A stretch of DNA of 64,000 bases. Origin: Leisingera caerulea DSM 24564 (GTDB lineage: Bacteria > Pseudomonadota > Alphaproteobacteria > Rhodobacterales > Rhodobacteraceae). This document shows positions 25,191-34,841 of this stretch, one piece after another. The position numbers were made by a program, and so were the translations under genes. The notes below the pieces were generated by a model, which worked only from the letters and a program-made list of their open reading frames with translations, searched no databases and was not told where the DNA came from. The DNA lies in the NCBI RefSeq assembly GCF_000473325.1, contig NZ_KI421513.1, forward strand, positions 2,799,217-2,863,216, written 5' to 3'. Position 1 is the stretch's first letter. The number at the start of each line of letters is the position of its first letter.

Positions 25191-25955
25191 TCAGCTCTGC
25201 TTTTCGCGGATCTCCGCGACCATGATTTCCATCTGGTCGGCGGGCAGGTAGCCGCGCAGCAGTTCGGTGCCCAGCACAAAGGTCGGGGTGCCGGAGATCG
25301 CCATCTTCTGGGCCAGCTCGCGGGTCTGGCGCAGTTCGGCGGTCACCTCCTCGCTGTCCATCCTGGCAAAAACCGCGTCTGCATCCAGCGACAGCCCCTC
25401 GGCCAGGCGGCGCAGCGCAACCTCATTCGGCTCGCCGCCAAAGGCGATCAGCGCATCATGCACCTGCTTGTAGGCGTCATCCCCGGCCACTTGCTTGGTT
25501 GCCACCGCAAAGCGTGAGGACAGCACCGAGGCTTCGCCGAGGATCGGGAATTCCTTGATTACCAGGCGGATATTGCCGTCGCTTTCCAGAAGCTTCTCCA
25601 CTTCCGGCGCGGCACGGCGGCAGTAGCCGCAGCGGTAGTCCATGAACTCGACCAGGGTGATGTCGCCGTTGGGGTTGCCGCCGACCCAGGAATAGCCGTC
25701 GTTCTGCAGCTCCTCCAGGTTGTCGGCAACCAGGGTGTCATCGCGCGCGGCCTCTGCCTGCTGCTGGCGCTGTTCCAGCAGATCGACCGCCTCCAGGATC
25801 AGTTCCGGGTTGTCCAGGATGTATTCGCGGACCTGCTCGCCAAAGGCCTCGCGCTCGGCATCGGACATGGCGCTGATGTCAAAGGCCTGCGCCGGAGCGC
25901 CCAGCAGGGCAAGGGCCGTGGCTGCCGCGGTAGCGGTGCGGGTGAAAAGGGTCAT
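25191..25955 (-). CDS. DsbA-family thiol:disulfide interchange protein, periplasmic
   Basis: A 254-aa exported thioredoxin-fold protein. The signal peptide occupies about 1-24 (hydrophobic AATALALLGA, cleavage after AQA). A coiled-coil N-terminal region of about 60 residues (LEQRQQQAEAARDD) precedes the DsbA core with CGYC (109-112) in FMDYRCGYCRR and the cis-Pro in SGTPTFVLG. The N-terminal extension is as in ScsC/Com1-like DsbA proteins, which form oligomers and isomerise disulfides. Its start overlaps the stop of the upstream M48 gene by 4 bases (ATGA), so the two are cotranscribed. Confidence 0.9.
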   Translation of the reverse strand: MTLFTRTATAAATALALLGAPAQAFDISAMSDAEREAFGEQVREYILDNPELILEAVDLLEQRQQQAEAARDDTLVADNLEELQNDGYSWVGGNPNGDITLVEFMDYRCGYCRRAAPEVEKLLESDGNIRLVIKEFPILGEASVLSSRFAVATKQVAGDDAYKQVHDALIAFGGEPNEVALRRLAEGLSLDADAVFARMDSEEVTAELRQTRELAQKMAISGTPTFVLGTELLRGYLPADQMEIMVAEIREKQS

Positions 25956-27307
25956 TTTCTTCTCTTTCTCTTCTGAGCTTGTTCATAGGCCACTAGCACA
26001 TCCTGCGCCCGCCGCGCGGCGGGGGATCCTGCTGGCAGCTGGGCCACTGCCCGTTTTGCGTGAATGCCGGCGTCATCCAGACGCCCCTGCAAGGCATAGC
26101 GTTCGGCGGTGACCAGTGCGGCCATGCCGGTCTGCCCGGTCTTGGCATAGGCCAGCGACATGTCGCGCAGCAGCACCGGGTTGCGGAAGTCAATGGCGCG
26201 GGCGCGCTCCATGGATTTGAGCGCCGCCTTGGGCTGGCCCGCGGCCAGCTGGGCGCGCCCGTAGCCGGTCAGGATCAGCGCGTCCCTGGGGGCCAGGCTG
26301 ACGGCCTTGCCATAGGCGGCGAGCGCTGCGTTCCACTGGCGGTTTTCGATCAGGATCTGGCCCTTCAGCTCATGATAAAAGGGGTCGGACGGCCGCACGG
26401 ACAGCGCGCCGTTCACCGCCTTCAGAGCTTTCTTGAGGTTGTTCTGCCGGTGGTAAGCGGCTGCCTCGCGTATCAGGCGGACGTCCTTGTACTGTTCCTC
26501 GCGCACCCGGCGCAGGGTCCATTTCGGCGCCCGGGTAAAGGCCGACAGCTTGCCGCGCACCCTGGCAAACCAGTACTGGGCCTCGGGGCTGGCCTGGCCC
26601 TTGTCGCCATGCGCTGCCAGATACGCTTGGGCGGCGCGGATGCGGTCGCGGCTGAGCGGGTGGGAGCGGGTATAGGGATCCTGGCTGCGTGTGCTCAGCA
26701 CTTCCTGGCCGGCGAAGGCCTTGTGGAGGTCGACCAGGCCCTGCGGGCTGATCCCTGCGCGGTTCAGGTAATCGGCGGCGGAGCGGTCGGCGGAGCTTTC
26801 CTCAGCCCGGGTGTGGGCCAGGAAGCTGCGCAGGGCGGAATTCTGGGTGCCGATGGCGATGCCCCCCGCCGCCTCGCCGGCCCCGGCTGCGGCTGCCAGT
26901 ACTGACAGCGCCAGGCCCAGCCCCGCGGCGCTGTTGGCAGAGCGCAGGTTCTGCATCCGCCGCGCCAGGTGGCCATTGGTGATATGGGCAGCCTCATGGG
27001 CGATTACCGCCTGCAGCATCTCCGGGCTGGTGACCTTGAGGATCAGACCGTAATGCACGAAAATCGTTCGGGAATCCAAAACAAAGGCGTTGAAGGAGGA
27101 GTCGTTGACCAGCAGGATCCGCATCCGGTTGGCGTTCAGCCCGGCAGCCCGGAAAACGGGGGCGGCCAGCCGGTTCAGCCCGTGTTCGATATCCGGGTCC
27201 CGCAGCAGCGAAATTGACGCTGCCTGCGCCGCCGCCGCAAACTGAAGCAGCGCGCAAACCACAAGAGCCGGGATTGACGCCAGCCGGAAGAAACGGTCAA
27301 AACTCAT
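25952..27307 (-). CDS. M48 family zinc metalloprotease with TPR repeats (BepA-like)
   Basis: A 451-aa periplasmic protease. The signal peptide spans about 1-30 (FRLASIPALVVCALLQFAAAAQA). The zinc site H104-E-A-A-H108 is followed by the third-ligand region EESSADRSAADYLNRAG. TPR-type helices occupy about 300-445 (KKALKAVNGALSVRPSDPFYHELKG and following). The layout matches BepA/YfgC, which degrades or repairs stalled outer-membrane assembly intermediates. Coupling to a DsbA-like gene fits envelope protein quality control. The start at 27307 is chosen to give a proper signal peptide; it is only 22 bases from the divergent aminotransferase start. Confidence 0.9.
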   Translation of the reverse strand: MSFDRFFRLASIPALVVCALLQFAAAAQAASISLLRDPDIEHGLNRLAAPVFRAAGLNANRMRILLVNDSSFNAFVLDSRTIFVHYGLILKVTSPEMLQAVIAHEAAHITNGHLARRMQNLRSANSAAGLGLALSVLAAAAGAGEAAGGIAIGTQNSALRSFLAHTRAEESSADRSAADYLNRAGISPQGLVDLHKAFAGQEVLSTRSQDPYTRSHPLSRDRIRAAQAYLAAHGDKGQASPEAQYWFARVRGKLSAFTRAPKWTLRRVREEQYKDVRLIREAAAYHRQNNLKKALKAVNGALSVRPSDPFYHELKGQILIENRQWNAALAAYGKAVSLAPRDALILTGYGRAQLAAGQPKAALKSMERARAIDFRNPVLLRDMSLAYAKTGQTGMAALVTAERYALQGRLDDAGIHAKRAVAQLPAGSPAARRAQDVLVAYEQAQKRKRRK

Positions 27308-27329
27308 GCGCGCACCATGGGAGATCAGA

Positions 27330-28475
27330 ATGCGAAACTCAAGCCGCTCCAGTGTTGATCCGTTTATTGTGATGGATGTGATGGAGGCCGCCCGCAAAGC
27401 CGAAGAGGGCGGGCGCCACATCATTCATATGGAGGTCGGGCAGCCCTCGACCGGGGCGCCCGCAGGGGCGCTGAGGGCGCTGGGGAATGCGCTGGAAAAC
27501 AATGCGTTGGGGTATACCGTTGCGCTTGGCCTGCCGGAGCTGCGCAAGCGAATCGCGCAGCTGTACGGCGACTGGTACAATGTCGACCTGAACCCGGAGC
27601 GGGTGATCGTGACGCCGGGCTCCTCCGGCGCGTTTCTACTCAGCTTCACGGCGCTGTTCGACAGCGGCGACCGGGTCGGCATCGGCGCGCCGGGTTATCC
27701 GTCGTACCGGCAGATCCTCAAGGCGCTGGGGCTGACCCCGGTGGACATCCAGACCGCACCGGAAAACCGGCTGCAGCCGGTGGCGGCGGACCTCAAGGGG
27801 CAGAAACTGGCGGGCCTGATGGTGGCTTCGCCCGCCAACCCCACCGGCACCATGCTGGACCGTGCGGCGATGGGCTCGCTGATCAATGCGGCCCAGGCAG
27901 AGGGCGCCAGCTTCATCTCCGACGAGATTTATCACGGGCTGGAGTATGAGGCGAAGGCGGTGACCGCGCTGGAGCTGACGGATGAGTGCTACGTCATCAA
28001 CTCCTTCTCCAAGTTCTTCTCCATGACCGGCTGGCGGGTCGGCTGGATGGTGGTGCCCGAGGATCATGTCCGGGTGGTGGAGCGGATTGCCCAGAACATG
28101 TTCATCTGCGCGCCGCACGCCAGCCAGGTGGCGGCGCTGGCCGCACTTGATTGCGAAGACGAGATGCGGGAGAACCTGGCGGTCTATGCAAGGAACCGCC
28201 AGCTGATGCTGGAAGGGCTGCCCAAGGCCGGTTTCACAAAAATCGCGCCGCCGGATGGTGCGTTTTACGTCTATGCCGATGTCTCGGACCTGACGGATGA
28301 CAGCCGCAGCTTTGCCGCGGAAATCCTTGAAAAGGCTGGCGTTGCGGTGACGCCGGGGCTGGACTTCGACCCTGTCCGCGGCGCCACAACGCTGCGGTTC
28401 TCTTATGCGCGCTCCACCGCGGATATCGAGGAGGGGCTGGCGCGGCTAGCGCTTTACATGGCGTCCAGGGACTGA
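27330..28475 (+). CDS. Pyridoxal-phosphate aminotransferase, class I
   Basis: A 381-aa fold-type I aminotransferase. It shows MEVGQPSTGAP near 34-44, N170-P-T-G, ISDEIYHGL with the PLP-contacting Asp198, the Schiff-base Lys228 in SFSKFFSMTGWRVGW, and a C-terminal Arg region (TLRFSYARS). ATG 27330 has GGGAG about 8 bases upstream; an earlier ATG at 27306 would overlap the divergent gene. The amino donor cannot be assigned. It is divergent from the M48/DsbA operon with almost no intergenic space, so at least one promoter must lie within a neighbouring gene. Confidence 0.9.
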   Translation: MRNSSRSSVDPFIVMDVMEAARKAEEGGRHIIHMEVGQPSTGAPAGALRALGNALENNALGYTVALGLPELRKRIAQLYGDWYNVDLNPERVIVTPGSSGAFLLSFTALFDSGDRVGIGAPGYPSYRQILKALGLTPVDIQTAPENRLQPVAADLKGQKLAGLMVASPANPTGTMLDRAAMGSLINAAQAEGASFISDEIYHGLEYEAKAVTALELTDECYVINSFSKFFSMTGWRVGWMVVPEDHVRVVERIAQNMFICAPHASQVAALAALDCEDEMRENLAVYARNRQLMLEGLPKAGFTKIAPPDGAFYVYADVSDLTDDSRSFAAEILEKAGVAVTPGLDFDPVRGATTLRFSYARSTADIEEGLARLALYMASRD

Positions 28476-28568
28476 GCCGGGGATAACTGCAGAAGGCGGA
28501 TTTCCAAGCCTGCGCAAATTGCCTAGTCTGCCCGGCAAAAGGCCAGCAAGGCCGGGCAAGAGGCGCGC

Positions 28569-29786
28569 ATGGGCAGACTGTTTTCATTTTCCGCACTGAT
28601 TTGGCTGCTGGCCGCGGCCGCCTGGGCGCAAGGATTCAGCGGCCTGGCCCGTATCGACGCAGAGGCCAGCCAGGTGCGCGATGCCGGGCAGGGGGCGGAG
28701 GTGTCGCTGGGCCTTAGCCAGGGGGTGCCGTACCGGCTGTTCACCCTGGACGGTCCGCCGCGGCTGGTGCTGGATTTTCAGGAGGTCGACTGGACCGGGC
28801 TGACGGCGGACAAGCTGGTGCAGGGCGAACAGGTTACCGCTGCGCAGTTCGGCACCTACGTGCCCGGCTGGTCCCGGCTGGTGCTGCAATTGGCGCAGCC
28901 GATGAAGGTCTCCGCGGCTGCGATGGCAGTGGATCAGGTGACGGCGGCGGCCCGGCTGGCGGTGTCGCTGGAGCCAGCCACAGCGCAGGAGTTTGCCGCC
29001 AGCGCCGGCGCCCCGCAGGATCCGCGCTGGGACCTGCCGGCGCCGGAGGAGATGCAGGGCAGGGCCGCGCGGGACGAAAACGCGCCGCTTCTGGTGATGC
29101 TGGATCCGGGCCATGGCGGCATTGATCCGGGGGCGGAGACAGAGGTTGTCGTCGAGAAGCACCTGATGCTGCAATTCGCCCGCGAGCTGGGCGAGGCGCT
29201 GCTGCGCTCTGGCCAGTTCACGGTGATGATGACGCGCGACGATGACTATTTCGTCTCGCTGGAGCGGCGCATCGCGATGGCGCATCAGGCCGGCGCCGAT
29301 GTTTTCATTTCGCTGCATGCTGACACGATCTCGGAGGGCCGCGCACATGGCTCCACCGTTTACACGCTGTCCAAGGAGGCCTCGGATGCGGCCTCGGCCA
29401 AACTGGCGGAGCGGCATCTGCGCGGCGATTTGCTGTCGGGCACCGACCTGAGCCAGGCCGACGACCGGGTGACCAGCGTGATGCTGGATCTGGCCCGGCA
29501 GGAAACCCAGCCGCGCAGCGATGCGCTGGCGGCGGCGCTGATCGACGGGCTGCGGGCGCAAGGAAAGCCGATCAACAACCGGCCGCTGCGCTCTGCCGGG
29601 TTTTCGGTGCTGAAATCGGCGGACATCCCGTCAGTGCTGGTGGAGATCGGTTTTTTGTCCAGCAAGCGCGACCTGAAGAACCTGGTGGATGCGGACTGGC
29701 GCGCCAAGGCCGCGCGGGGCATCCTGAACGGGCTGATCACCTGGCGCGCCCAGGATGACGCCCGCCGCGCGCTGGTGCGGAAGTAG
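28569..29786 (+). CDS. amiC: N-acetylmuramoyl-L-alanine amidase with AMIN domain
   Basis: A 405-aa periplasmic septum-splitting amidase. Signal peptide about 1-20. The AMIN domain (about 25-135; RLVLDFQEVDW, GWSRLVLQLAQP) targets the septum and Tol-Pal/peptidoglycan. The catalytic Amidase_3 domain starts at about 175, with zinc ligands His182 in LDPGHGG, Glu197 in VVEKHLM and the His in SLHADT, and the catalytic Glu in LVEIGFLSS. The length equals that of AmiC of other proteobacteria. It is followed 8 bases later by a metallophosphoesterase and then PBP1A, giving a cell-wall neighbourhood. Confidence 0.92.
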   Translation: MGRLFSFSALIWLLAAAAWAQGFSGLARIDAEASQVRDAGQGAEVSLGLSQGVPYRLFTLDGPPRLVLDFQEVDWTGLTADKLVQGEQVTAAQFGTYVPGWSRLVLQLAQPMKVSAAAMAVDQVTAAARLAVSLEPATAQEFAASAGAPQDPRWDLPAPEEMQGRAARDENAPLLVMLDPGHGGIDPGAETEVVVEKHLMLQFARELGEALLRSGQFTVMMTRDDDYFVSLERRIAMAHQAGADVFISLHADTISEGRAHGSTVYTLSKEASDAASAKLAERHLRGDLLSGTDLSQADDRVTSVMLDLARQETQPRSDALAAALIDGLRAQGKPINNRPLRSAGFSVLKSADIPSVLVEIGFLSSKRDLKNLVDADWRAKAARGILNGLITWRAQDDARRALVRK

Positions 29787-29794
29787 CCGCTGCC

Positions 29795-30586
29795 ATGAAA
29801 CTCATCTGGATGTCCGACCTGCATTTCGAGGCAGAGGGGCTTGTCCAGGGCCACGACCCGCGGCTGCGGCTGCAAGCCGCCGTGGGCTATATCGCCGAGC
29901 ACCACGCCGATGCGGCGGCCTGCCTGATCACTGGCGACCTGGTCGAAACCGGATCAGAGAGGAATTACAAGCGGTTGAGAGAGGCTCTTAGCGGCCTGCC
30001 GATGCCGGTTCTGCCGTTGGCCGGCAACCACGACGACAGGCGCGTGTTGCGGGACGTGCTGCTTTTGCCGGACAGCGCGATGCCCGGCTTTGTCCAGTAC
30101 CGGGCGGATTTTGAGGATCTTTCGGTGCTGTGCCTCGATACGCTGATCCCTGGCCAGGCGGCAGGCAACCTGTGCCAAGAGCGCATGGGATGGCTGGCAG
30201 CGGAACTGGCTGCGCTGGAGGGACGGCCCGCCATCGTGGCGATGCACCACCCGCCAGTTAAACTGGGCCTGCCGATGCTGGACGCGGACAATCTGCAGAA
30301 CGGGAACGAGCTTTTGGATTTGCTGGCGGGCTTTCCCAACGTGCTGCATCTGCTGGCAGGTCATGTGCACCGGCTCTGCTCCGGAACCGCGCGGGGTATT
30401 CCCTTTTCCACGGCAAAGTCGGTGCTCTATCAGGCGCCGCCGCCGCAGCCGGAGTGGGACTGGTCCAGTTGCCGGCCCGCGGCCGAAGCGCCGGCACTGA
30501 CGGTTCTGGAGCGCACTGAAACCGGCCTGACCCTGCAGCAGTGTCAGTTCTGCGATTACACCCTGGCAGCAGCCGGCGCGGCCTAG
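29795..30586 (+). CDS. Metallophosphoesterase, CpdA-like cyclic-nucleotide phosphodiesterase family
   Basis: A 263-aa calcineurin-fold phosphoesterase with the five metal-binding motifs in order: D-x-H (SDLHFEA, about 8-14), GDLVETG, GNHDDRR, HHPP and GHVHR. The GNHD and HHPP spacing matches class III cAMP phosphodiesterases (CpdA) and glycerophosphodiesterases of the same family. No signal peptide. The start lies 8 bases after amiC, indicating cotranscription. The substrate is an inference from family only. Confidence 0.85.
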   Translation: MKLIWMSDLHFEAEGLVQGHDPRLRLQAAVGYIAEHHADAAACLITGDLVETGSERNYKRLREALSGLPMPVLPLAGNHDDRRVLRDVLLLPDSAMPGFVQYRADFEDLSVLCLDTLIPGQAAGNLCQERMGWLAAELAALEGRPAIVAMHHPPVKLGLPMLDADNLQNGNELLDLLAGFPNVLHLLAGHVHRLCSGTARGIPFSTAKSVLYQAPPPQPEWDWSSCRPAAEAPALTVLERTETGLTLQQCQFCDYTLAAAGAA

Positions 30587-30599
30587 AAGCAGGCTGGCC

Positions 30600-32003
30600 C
30601 TAGCCGGCTTTGGCTTCGGCCTTGGCCAGCGCCTTTTCGATCTCGCGTTCCAGCTCCTGCTTGTGCGGGGCCAGGATGTCATTGGCGGCCTTTGCCATCA
30701 GCCCCTGCTTTTCCAGCCCGGCAGCGATACAGTCCATCAGCTGCCCCTCGGCCTTGCTTTTCTCCATGCAGGAGCTGACGATTTTCTCCAGCGCGGTCAT
30801 GTGATTGGTCAAGGCCTTGGCAATGGCCCGGCCAGTGAAAAACTTATGAGCCATCCGCAGGACGGTTTGCAGCGCGATTTCGGCGCCGATCTTGCGCGGG
30901 ATGGCGGTGAAGCGGCCCAGGATGATCTCAATCTCCTTGCCGCCCCAGCGGGCCGCGGTGCTCCACAAATATTTGTTGATCCAGCGGGAATTGACCATCC
31001 GGCTGGCCAGCCGCTCGCCAACCCCCTTCATGACAAGCTGACCGGCCTTTGCGCCCAGCCAGCCCGAGAATCCGCCCGCCACCGCGGCAAAGGTGACGCG
31101 CTTGAAGGAGCCGGCCACGCCACCGGCCTTGACCCATCGCCCCTTGAGAATGACACCGTTGGCGATCTCCTGGACGGTGTTCTTGCTGGCGGCGACAGCG
31201 GCGCCCGCGGTGGCGGGGTTCACCCCGTTGGTGACCAGGATCAGCTGCACGATGTCGGCGGCACCGTCGCGCAGGTCGACCGAGATCTCCTCGCAGATCT
31301 TGGCGCTTTGACCCAGCTCCTTGGACAGCATGTTCAGATCCAACGCCACCGCGTCGAGCAGGATCTTGGTCTTTTTCATCTGCTTGAACGATTCCAGCAG
31401 GCTTTTCTTGTTCTTGCCATAGGTCATGTCCACCAGCTTGCCGACGGCAGCGTCGGCCTTCTTCAGCGACTTCGCCGGGCGGTCGATGTCCGCATTCGGG
31501 GTGACCATCTTCACGAAGAAGGTCCAGAACCCCTTTTGCATCTCGCGGTACTGGTCCTGGTAATTCCGCAGCGTGCTCATGAACGCCAGGGTTTCGGTGT
31601 GCAGGCGGCTTTGTATCGCGTCTACGGCGTCGCCCATGTCGTCCTCGGTGAACCAGTGGGTCTTGCCGCGCCATTTCAATTCATAGACCTTGCCCTTGGC
31701 GGGCAGCGGCCTGCCGCCCTGCGCTTTGGCGAACTGTTCGGCGACCTTGACCGGGGAACTGTCCAGCATCTTGAAGGTCTTGGAGCCGGGTTCGACCAGG
31801 CTGGTCACCTTGGTCTTCACCACCTGCTGCTGAAACTGGCCGATGGCGAGGATTGTCGGCTGGCCCACTTTGCCGTTGGTGGGCACCCGCTTGTAACCGA
31901 CAGTCGCCGCGTGTTCGTTGAGCATCTTCTGCACCTGCACAACGTCCTTGGGGTCGTTCACGGCAGTCTTGCCGCCGCCGACCGGAGCTCCGAGTTTGGC
32001 CAT
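30600..32003 (-). CDS. Unrecognised 467-aa protein with N-terminal peptidoglycan-binding-like domain
   Basis: Residues about 10-70 (VNDPKDVVQVQKMLNEHA, NGKVGQPTILAIGQFQQQVV) match the PG_binding_1 layout of paired helices with the GxPTxxAIxxFQ motif. A short beta segment (GKVYELKWRGKTHWFTEDD) follows, then about 330 residues of helices, including a Gly/Ala-rich stretch at about 265-330 (GAAVAASKNTVQEI, FAAVAGGFSGWLGAKAG) that could enter a membrane. No signal peptide is seen. A wall-binding head on a helical, possibly membrane-inserting body recalls secreted antibacterial effectors, but no secretion or immunity gene is adjacent. GGAGGAG before ATG 32003 fixes the start. It converges on the phosphodiesterase gene with a 13-base gap. 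Confidence 0.7.
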   Translation of the reverse strand: MAKLGAPVGGGKTAVNDPKDVVQVQKMLNEHAATVGYKRVPTNGKVGQPTILAIGQFQQQVVKTKVTSLVEPGSKTFKMLDSSPVKVAEQFAKAQGGRPLPAKGKVYELKWRGKTHWFTEDDMGDAVDAIQSRLHTETLAFMSTLRNYQDQYREMQKGFWTFFVKMVTPNADIDRPAKSLKKADAAVGKLVDMTYGKNKKSLLESFKQMKKTKILLDAVALDLNMLSKELGQSAKICEEISVDLRDGAADIVQLILVTNGVNPATAGAAVAASKNTVQEIANGVILKGRWVKAGGVAGSFKRVTFAAVAGGFSGWLGAKAGQLVMKGVGERLASRMVNSRWINKYLWSTAARWGGKEIEIILGRFTAIPRKIGAEIALQTVLRMAHKFFTGRAIAKALTNHMTALEKIVSSCMEKSKAEGQLMDCIAAGLEKQGLMAKAANDILAPHKQELEREIEKALAKAEAKAG

Positions 32004-32331
32004 AGCAGTCTCCTCCACCTTTCGGGCTGCCGGGTAATACCTGAAACGGGCACATGCCGCTGCTGGCGGGCGGGGAATGGGGAGGCAGGCCGAGGCGGCG
32101 GTTGCGTGCACGTGCGTTCAGCCTGCCCGCCGCTTGCGCCGGTCCGCGGCAAGCATTGGGAAAATCGGGCAGCCGCTGTTAGTATTGTTTGGTCAGGATA
32201 CATCAGGGACGGCGCAAAACCAATTCTCCGGGCGGCAGGTTTCAGAACAGCACACTTTCGCCGCTGCATGCTTTGACCCCGGACACCGCCGCGCCTATAT
32301 AGGCGGCACCTCGCGAGAAAGGCCAAACCCC

Positions 32332-34833
32332 GTGATCAGGTTCATACTCTCCTTCTTCGGCTCCATTTTCAGCACCATCACCCTTGGCGTGGCGATGGTG
32401 GCGCTGACCATCGGGGCGGTGTTCTGGATCTACGGGCGCGACCTGCCGAGCCATGAATCGCTGGCCCAGTACCAGCCCGCGACGATCAGCCGGATCTATT
32501 CGGGCGAGGGCTTTCTGATCGACGAGTTTGCCAAGGAACGCCGCCTGTTCACCCCGTCGCATGAGATTCCGGACCTGGTGAAACAGGCCTTCATTTCTGC
32601 CGAGGATAAGAACTTCTACAGCCATTCCGGCTATGACGCCCGCGGTATCGCCGCTGCCGCGATTGAGGCGGTGCGCTCGCGCGGGGAGAATGTGCGGGGC
32701 GCCTCGACCATCACCCAGCAGGTGATGAAGAACTTCCTGCTGTCCGGCGACCGCCGGGCCGAGCGCAAGATCAAGGAGATCATCCTCGCCACCCGGCTGG
32801 AGGAAACGCTCGACAAGGAACGGATTCTTGAGCTGTATCTGAACGAAATCTTCCTGGGCCAGAACTCCTATGGCGTGACCGCCGCGGCGCAGACTTATTT
32901 CAACAAAACGCTGAGCGACCTGGCCCCGCACGAGGCGGCGACGCTGGCCGCGATGCCCAAGGCGCCGTCGGACTACCACCCGGTGCGCCAGAAGGACCGG
33001 CTGCTGGCGCGGCGCAACTACGTGCTGCGGGAAATGCGCGAGAACGGTTATATCTCCGCCGACGTCTACGAGGTGGAGGTCGCGCAGCCGCTGCGGTCGG
33101 TGCAGAACGGCGATTTCGAGGCGTTCCGCACCGCGCTGCCGCCGCGGGACTATTTCACTGATGAAATCCGCCGCCAGCTGACCCAGGACTTTGGCGAGGG
33201 CGAATTCTTCACCGGCGGCTTCACCGTGCGCGCGACCCTTGACCACGAAATGCAGGCCGAAGCGGCGCTGGCACTGCGCGGCGGGCTGGAAAAATACGAC
33301 CGCTCGCGCGGGAAATGGCGCGGCACCGGCGTGCAGCTGGAGGAGGCCCAGCTGGCGGACGAGACCACCTGGCGCGCCGCGCTGGCAGATGCCGATGTCC
33401 CGCGCGATATTGTTTTGGGCGGCAGGTGGCATCCGGCAGTGGTGCTGGAGGTCGGCAGCGAGTCGATGACCGTGGGTGTCGAGAAAAGCAAGGGCACCGG
33501 GTCGGTGCCGCGTTCCGATATCAAGTGGATGAAGGGCAGCTTTGCCGACAATTTCACCCGCGGCGACGTGGTGCTGGTCCGGGCCGAGAAGAAGGACGGC
33601 GAATTCAGCCATTGGTCGCTGCGGCAGGTGCCGGAAGTGCAGGGCGGCTTTGTCGCGATGGACGTGAACACGGGCCGGGTTCTGGCGATGCAGGGCGGCT
33701 TCTCCTACCAGCACTCGGTGTTCAACCGCGCCACCCAGGCTCTGCGCCAGCCGGGCTCCAGCTTTAAGCCGTTTGTCTATGCAGCGGCGCTGGACAGCGG
33801 TTACAGCCCAGCGACAATCGTGGTCGACGCCCCGATCGAGATCAACACGCCGCAAGGCCTGTGGCGGCCCAAGAACTCCAGCAACAAGTTCTACGGCCCC
33901 ACGCCGCTGCGGACCGGGATCGAGATGAGCCGGAACCTGATGACCATCCGCCTTGCGCAAGAGGTGGGGATGCCGGTGGTTGCGGGCTATGCCGAACGCT
34001 TTGGCGTTTATGACAACATGGGCGCCTTCCTGGCCAACTCGCTGGGCTCGGAGGAGACCACGCTTTACAAGATGGTCGCGGCCTATGCGATGTTCGCCAA
34101 TGGCGGCGAGCGGGTGCAGCCGACGCTGGTGGACCGGGTGCAGGACCGCTTCGGGCGCACCATCTACCGCCATGACGACCGCGACTGCGTGGATTGTTCC
34201 GACCCGTCGCTGGCTGCAGGGCAGGCGCCGCGGATCGTCACCGACCGCGAGCGGGTGATGGACCCGGTCACCGCTTACCAGCTGACCTCGATGATGAAGG
34301 GCGTGGTGGACCGCGGCACCGCCTCCAGTGTGATCAACCTGCCGGTGCCCACTGCTGGCAAGACCGGCACCACCAACGATTCGCGCGATGTCTGGTTTGT
34401 CGGCTTCACCTCCAACATTGTGGCGGGCTGCTACATGGGCTTTGACCAGCCCCGCCCGATGGGCCGCGGCGCCTATGGCGGCACCATGTGCGGCCCGGTG
34501 TTCCAGCAGTTCATGACCAAAGCGGTGGAGAAGTTCGGCGGCGGCCCGTTTGAGGTGCCGGAAGGCGGCCACTTCATCAAGATCGACCGCTATACCGGCA
34601 ACCGGCTGCCGGATGATGCCTCTGGCCCGTATGTGGTCGCGGAGTACTTCCGGGATGGCGCGGAGCCGATCTTCGGCCTGACCTATGACGGCGGCTTTGC
34701 CATGGGGTCCAACCTGCCGCTGGTCGAGGAGGTGCAGCAGTCCGGCCGCAAGGTCACCACCTCCAGCGGCGGCACTGCGGTGCTGGGGCCCAAGGCCACT
34801 TTCGGCACTGTCAGTTCAGGCGGCCTGTACTAG
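32332..34833 (+). CDS. mrcA: Penicillin-binding protein 1A (bifunctional transglycosylase/transpeptidase)
   Basis: An 833-aa class A PBP. The membrane anchor is at about 5-35. The GT51 glycosyltransferase domain shows EDKNFYSHSG (catalytic Glu91), RGASTITQQVMKN and the RKIKEIILATRLE region. An inserted OB-like domain (about 330-430) is typical of PBP1A. The transpeptidase has S476-S-F-K479, a SxN-type SRN motif (MSRNLMT) and K677-T-G-T680. The start is GTG 32332 with a GAGAAAGG site upstream; the longer frame lacks support. It polymerises and crosslinks peptidoglycan during elongation, consistent with amiC nearby. Confidence 0.95.
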   Translation: MIRFILSFFGSIFSTITLGVAMVALTIGAVFWIYGRDLPSHESLAQYQPATISRIYSGEGFLIDEFAKERRLFTPSHEIPDLVKQAFISAEDKNFYSHSGYDARGIAAAAIEAVRSRGENVRGASTITQQVMKNFLLSGDRRAERKIKEIILATRLEETLDKERILELYLNEIFLGQNSYGVTAAAQTYFNKTLSDLAPHEAATLAAMPKAPSDYHPVRQKDRLLARRNYVLREMRENGYISADVYEVEVAQPLRSVQNGDFEAFRTALPPRDYFTDEIRRQLTQDFGEGEFFTGGFTVRATLDHEMQAEAALALRGGLEKYDRSRGKWRGTGVQLEEAQLADETTWRAALADADVPRDIVLGGRWHPAVVLEVGSESMTVGVEKSKGTGSVPRSDIKWMKGSFADNFTRGDVVLVRAEKKDGEFSHWSLRQVPEVQGGFVAMDVNTGRVLAMQGGFSYQHSVFNRATQALRQPGSSFKPFVYAAALDSGYSPATIVVDAPIEINTPQGLWRPKNSSNKFYGPTPLRTGIEMSRNLMTIRLAQEVGMPVVAGYAERFGVYDNMGAFLANSLGSEETTLYKMVAAYAMFANGGERVQPTLVDRVQDRFGRTIYRHDDRDCVDCSDPSLAAGQAPRIVTDRERVMDPVTAYQLTSMMKGVVDRGTASSVINLPVPTAGKTGTTNDSRDVWFVGFTSNIVAGCYMGFDQPRPMGRGAYGGTMCGPVFQQFMTKAVEKFGGGPFEVPEGGHFIKIDRYTGNRLPDDASGPYVVAEYFRDGAEPIFGLTYDGGFAMGSNLPLVEEVQQSGRKVTTSSGGTAVLGPKATFGTVSSGGLY

Positions 34834-34841
34834 GCGCCCGG

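Noticed and set aside
32242-34572. A 776-codon open frame antisense to mrcA, and similar long antisense frames over hemA, ispG and ilvB
   Set aside because: These arise from the high-GC codon pattern of the real gene; composition is His/Arg/Ala-rich and no domain is visible.
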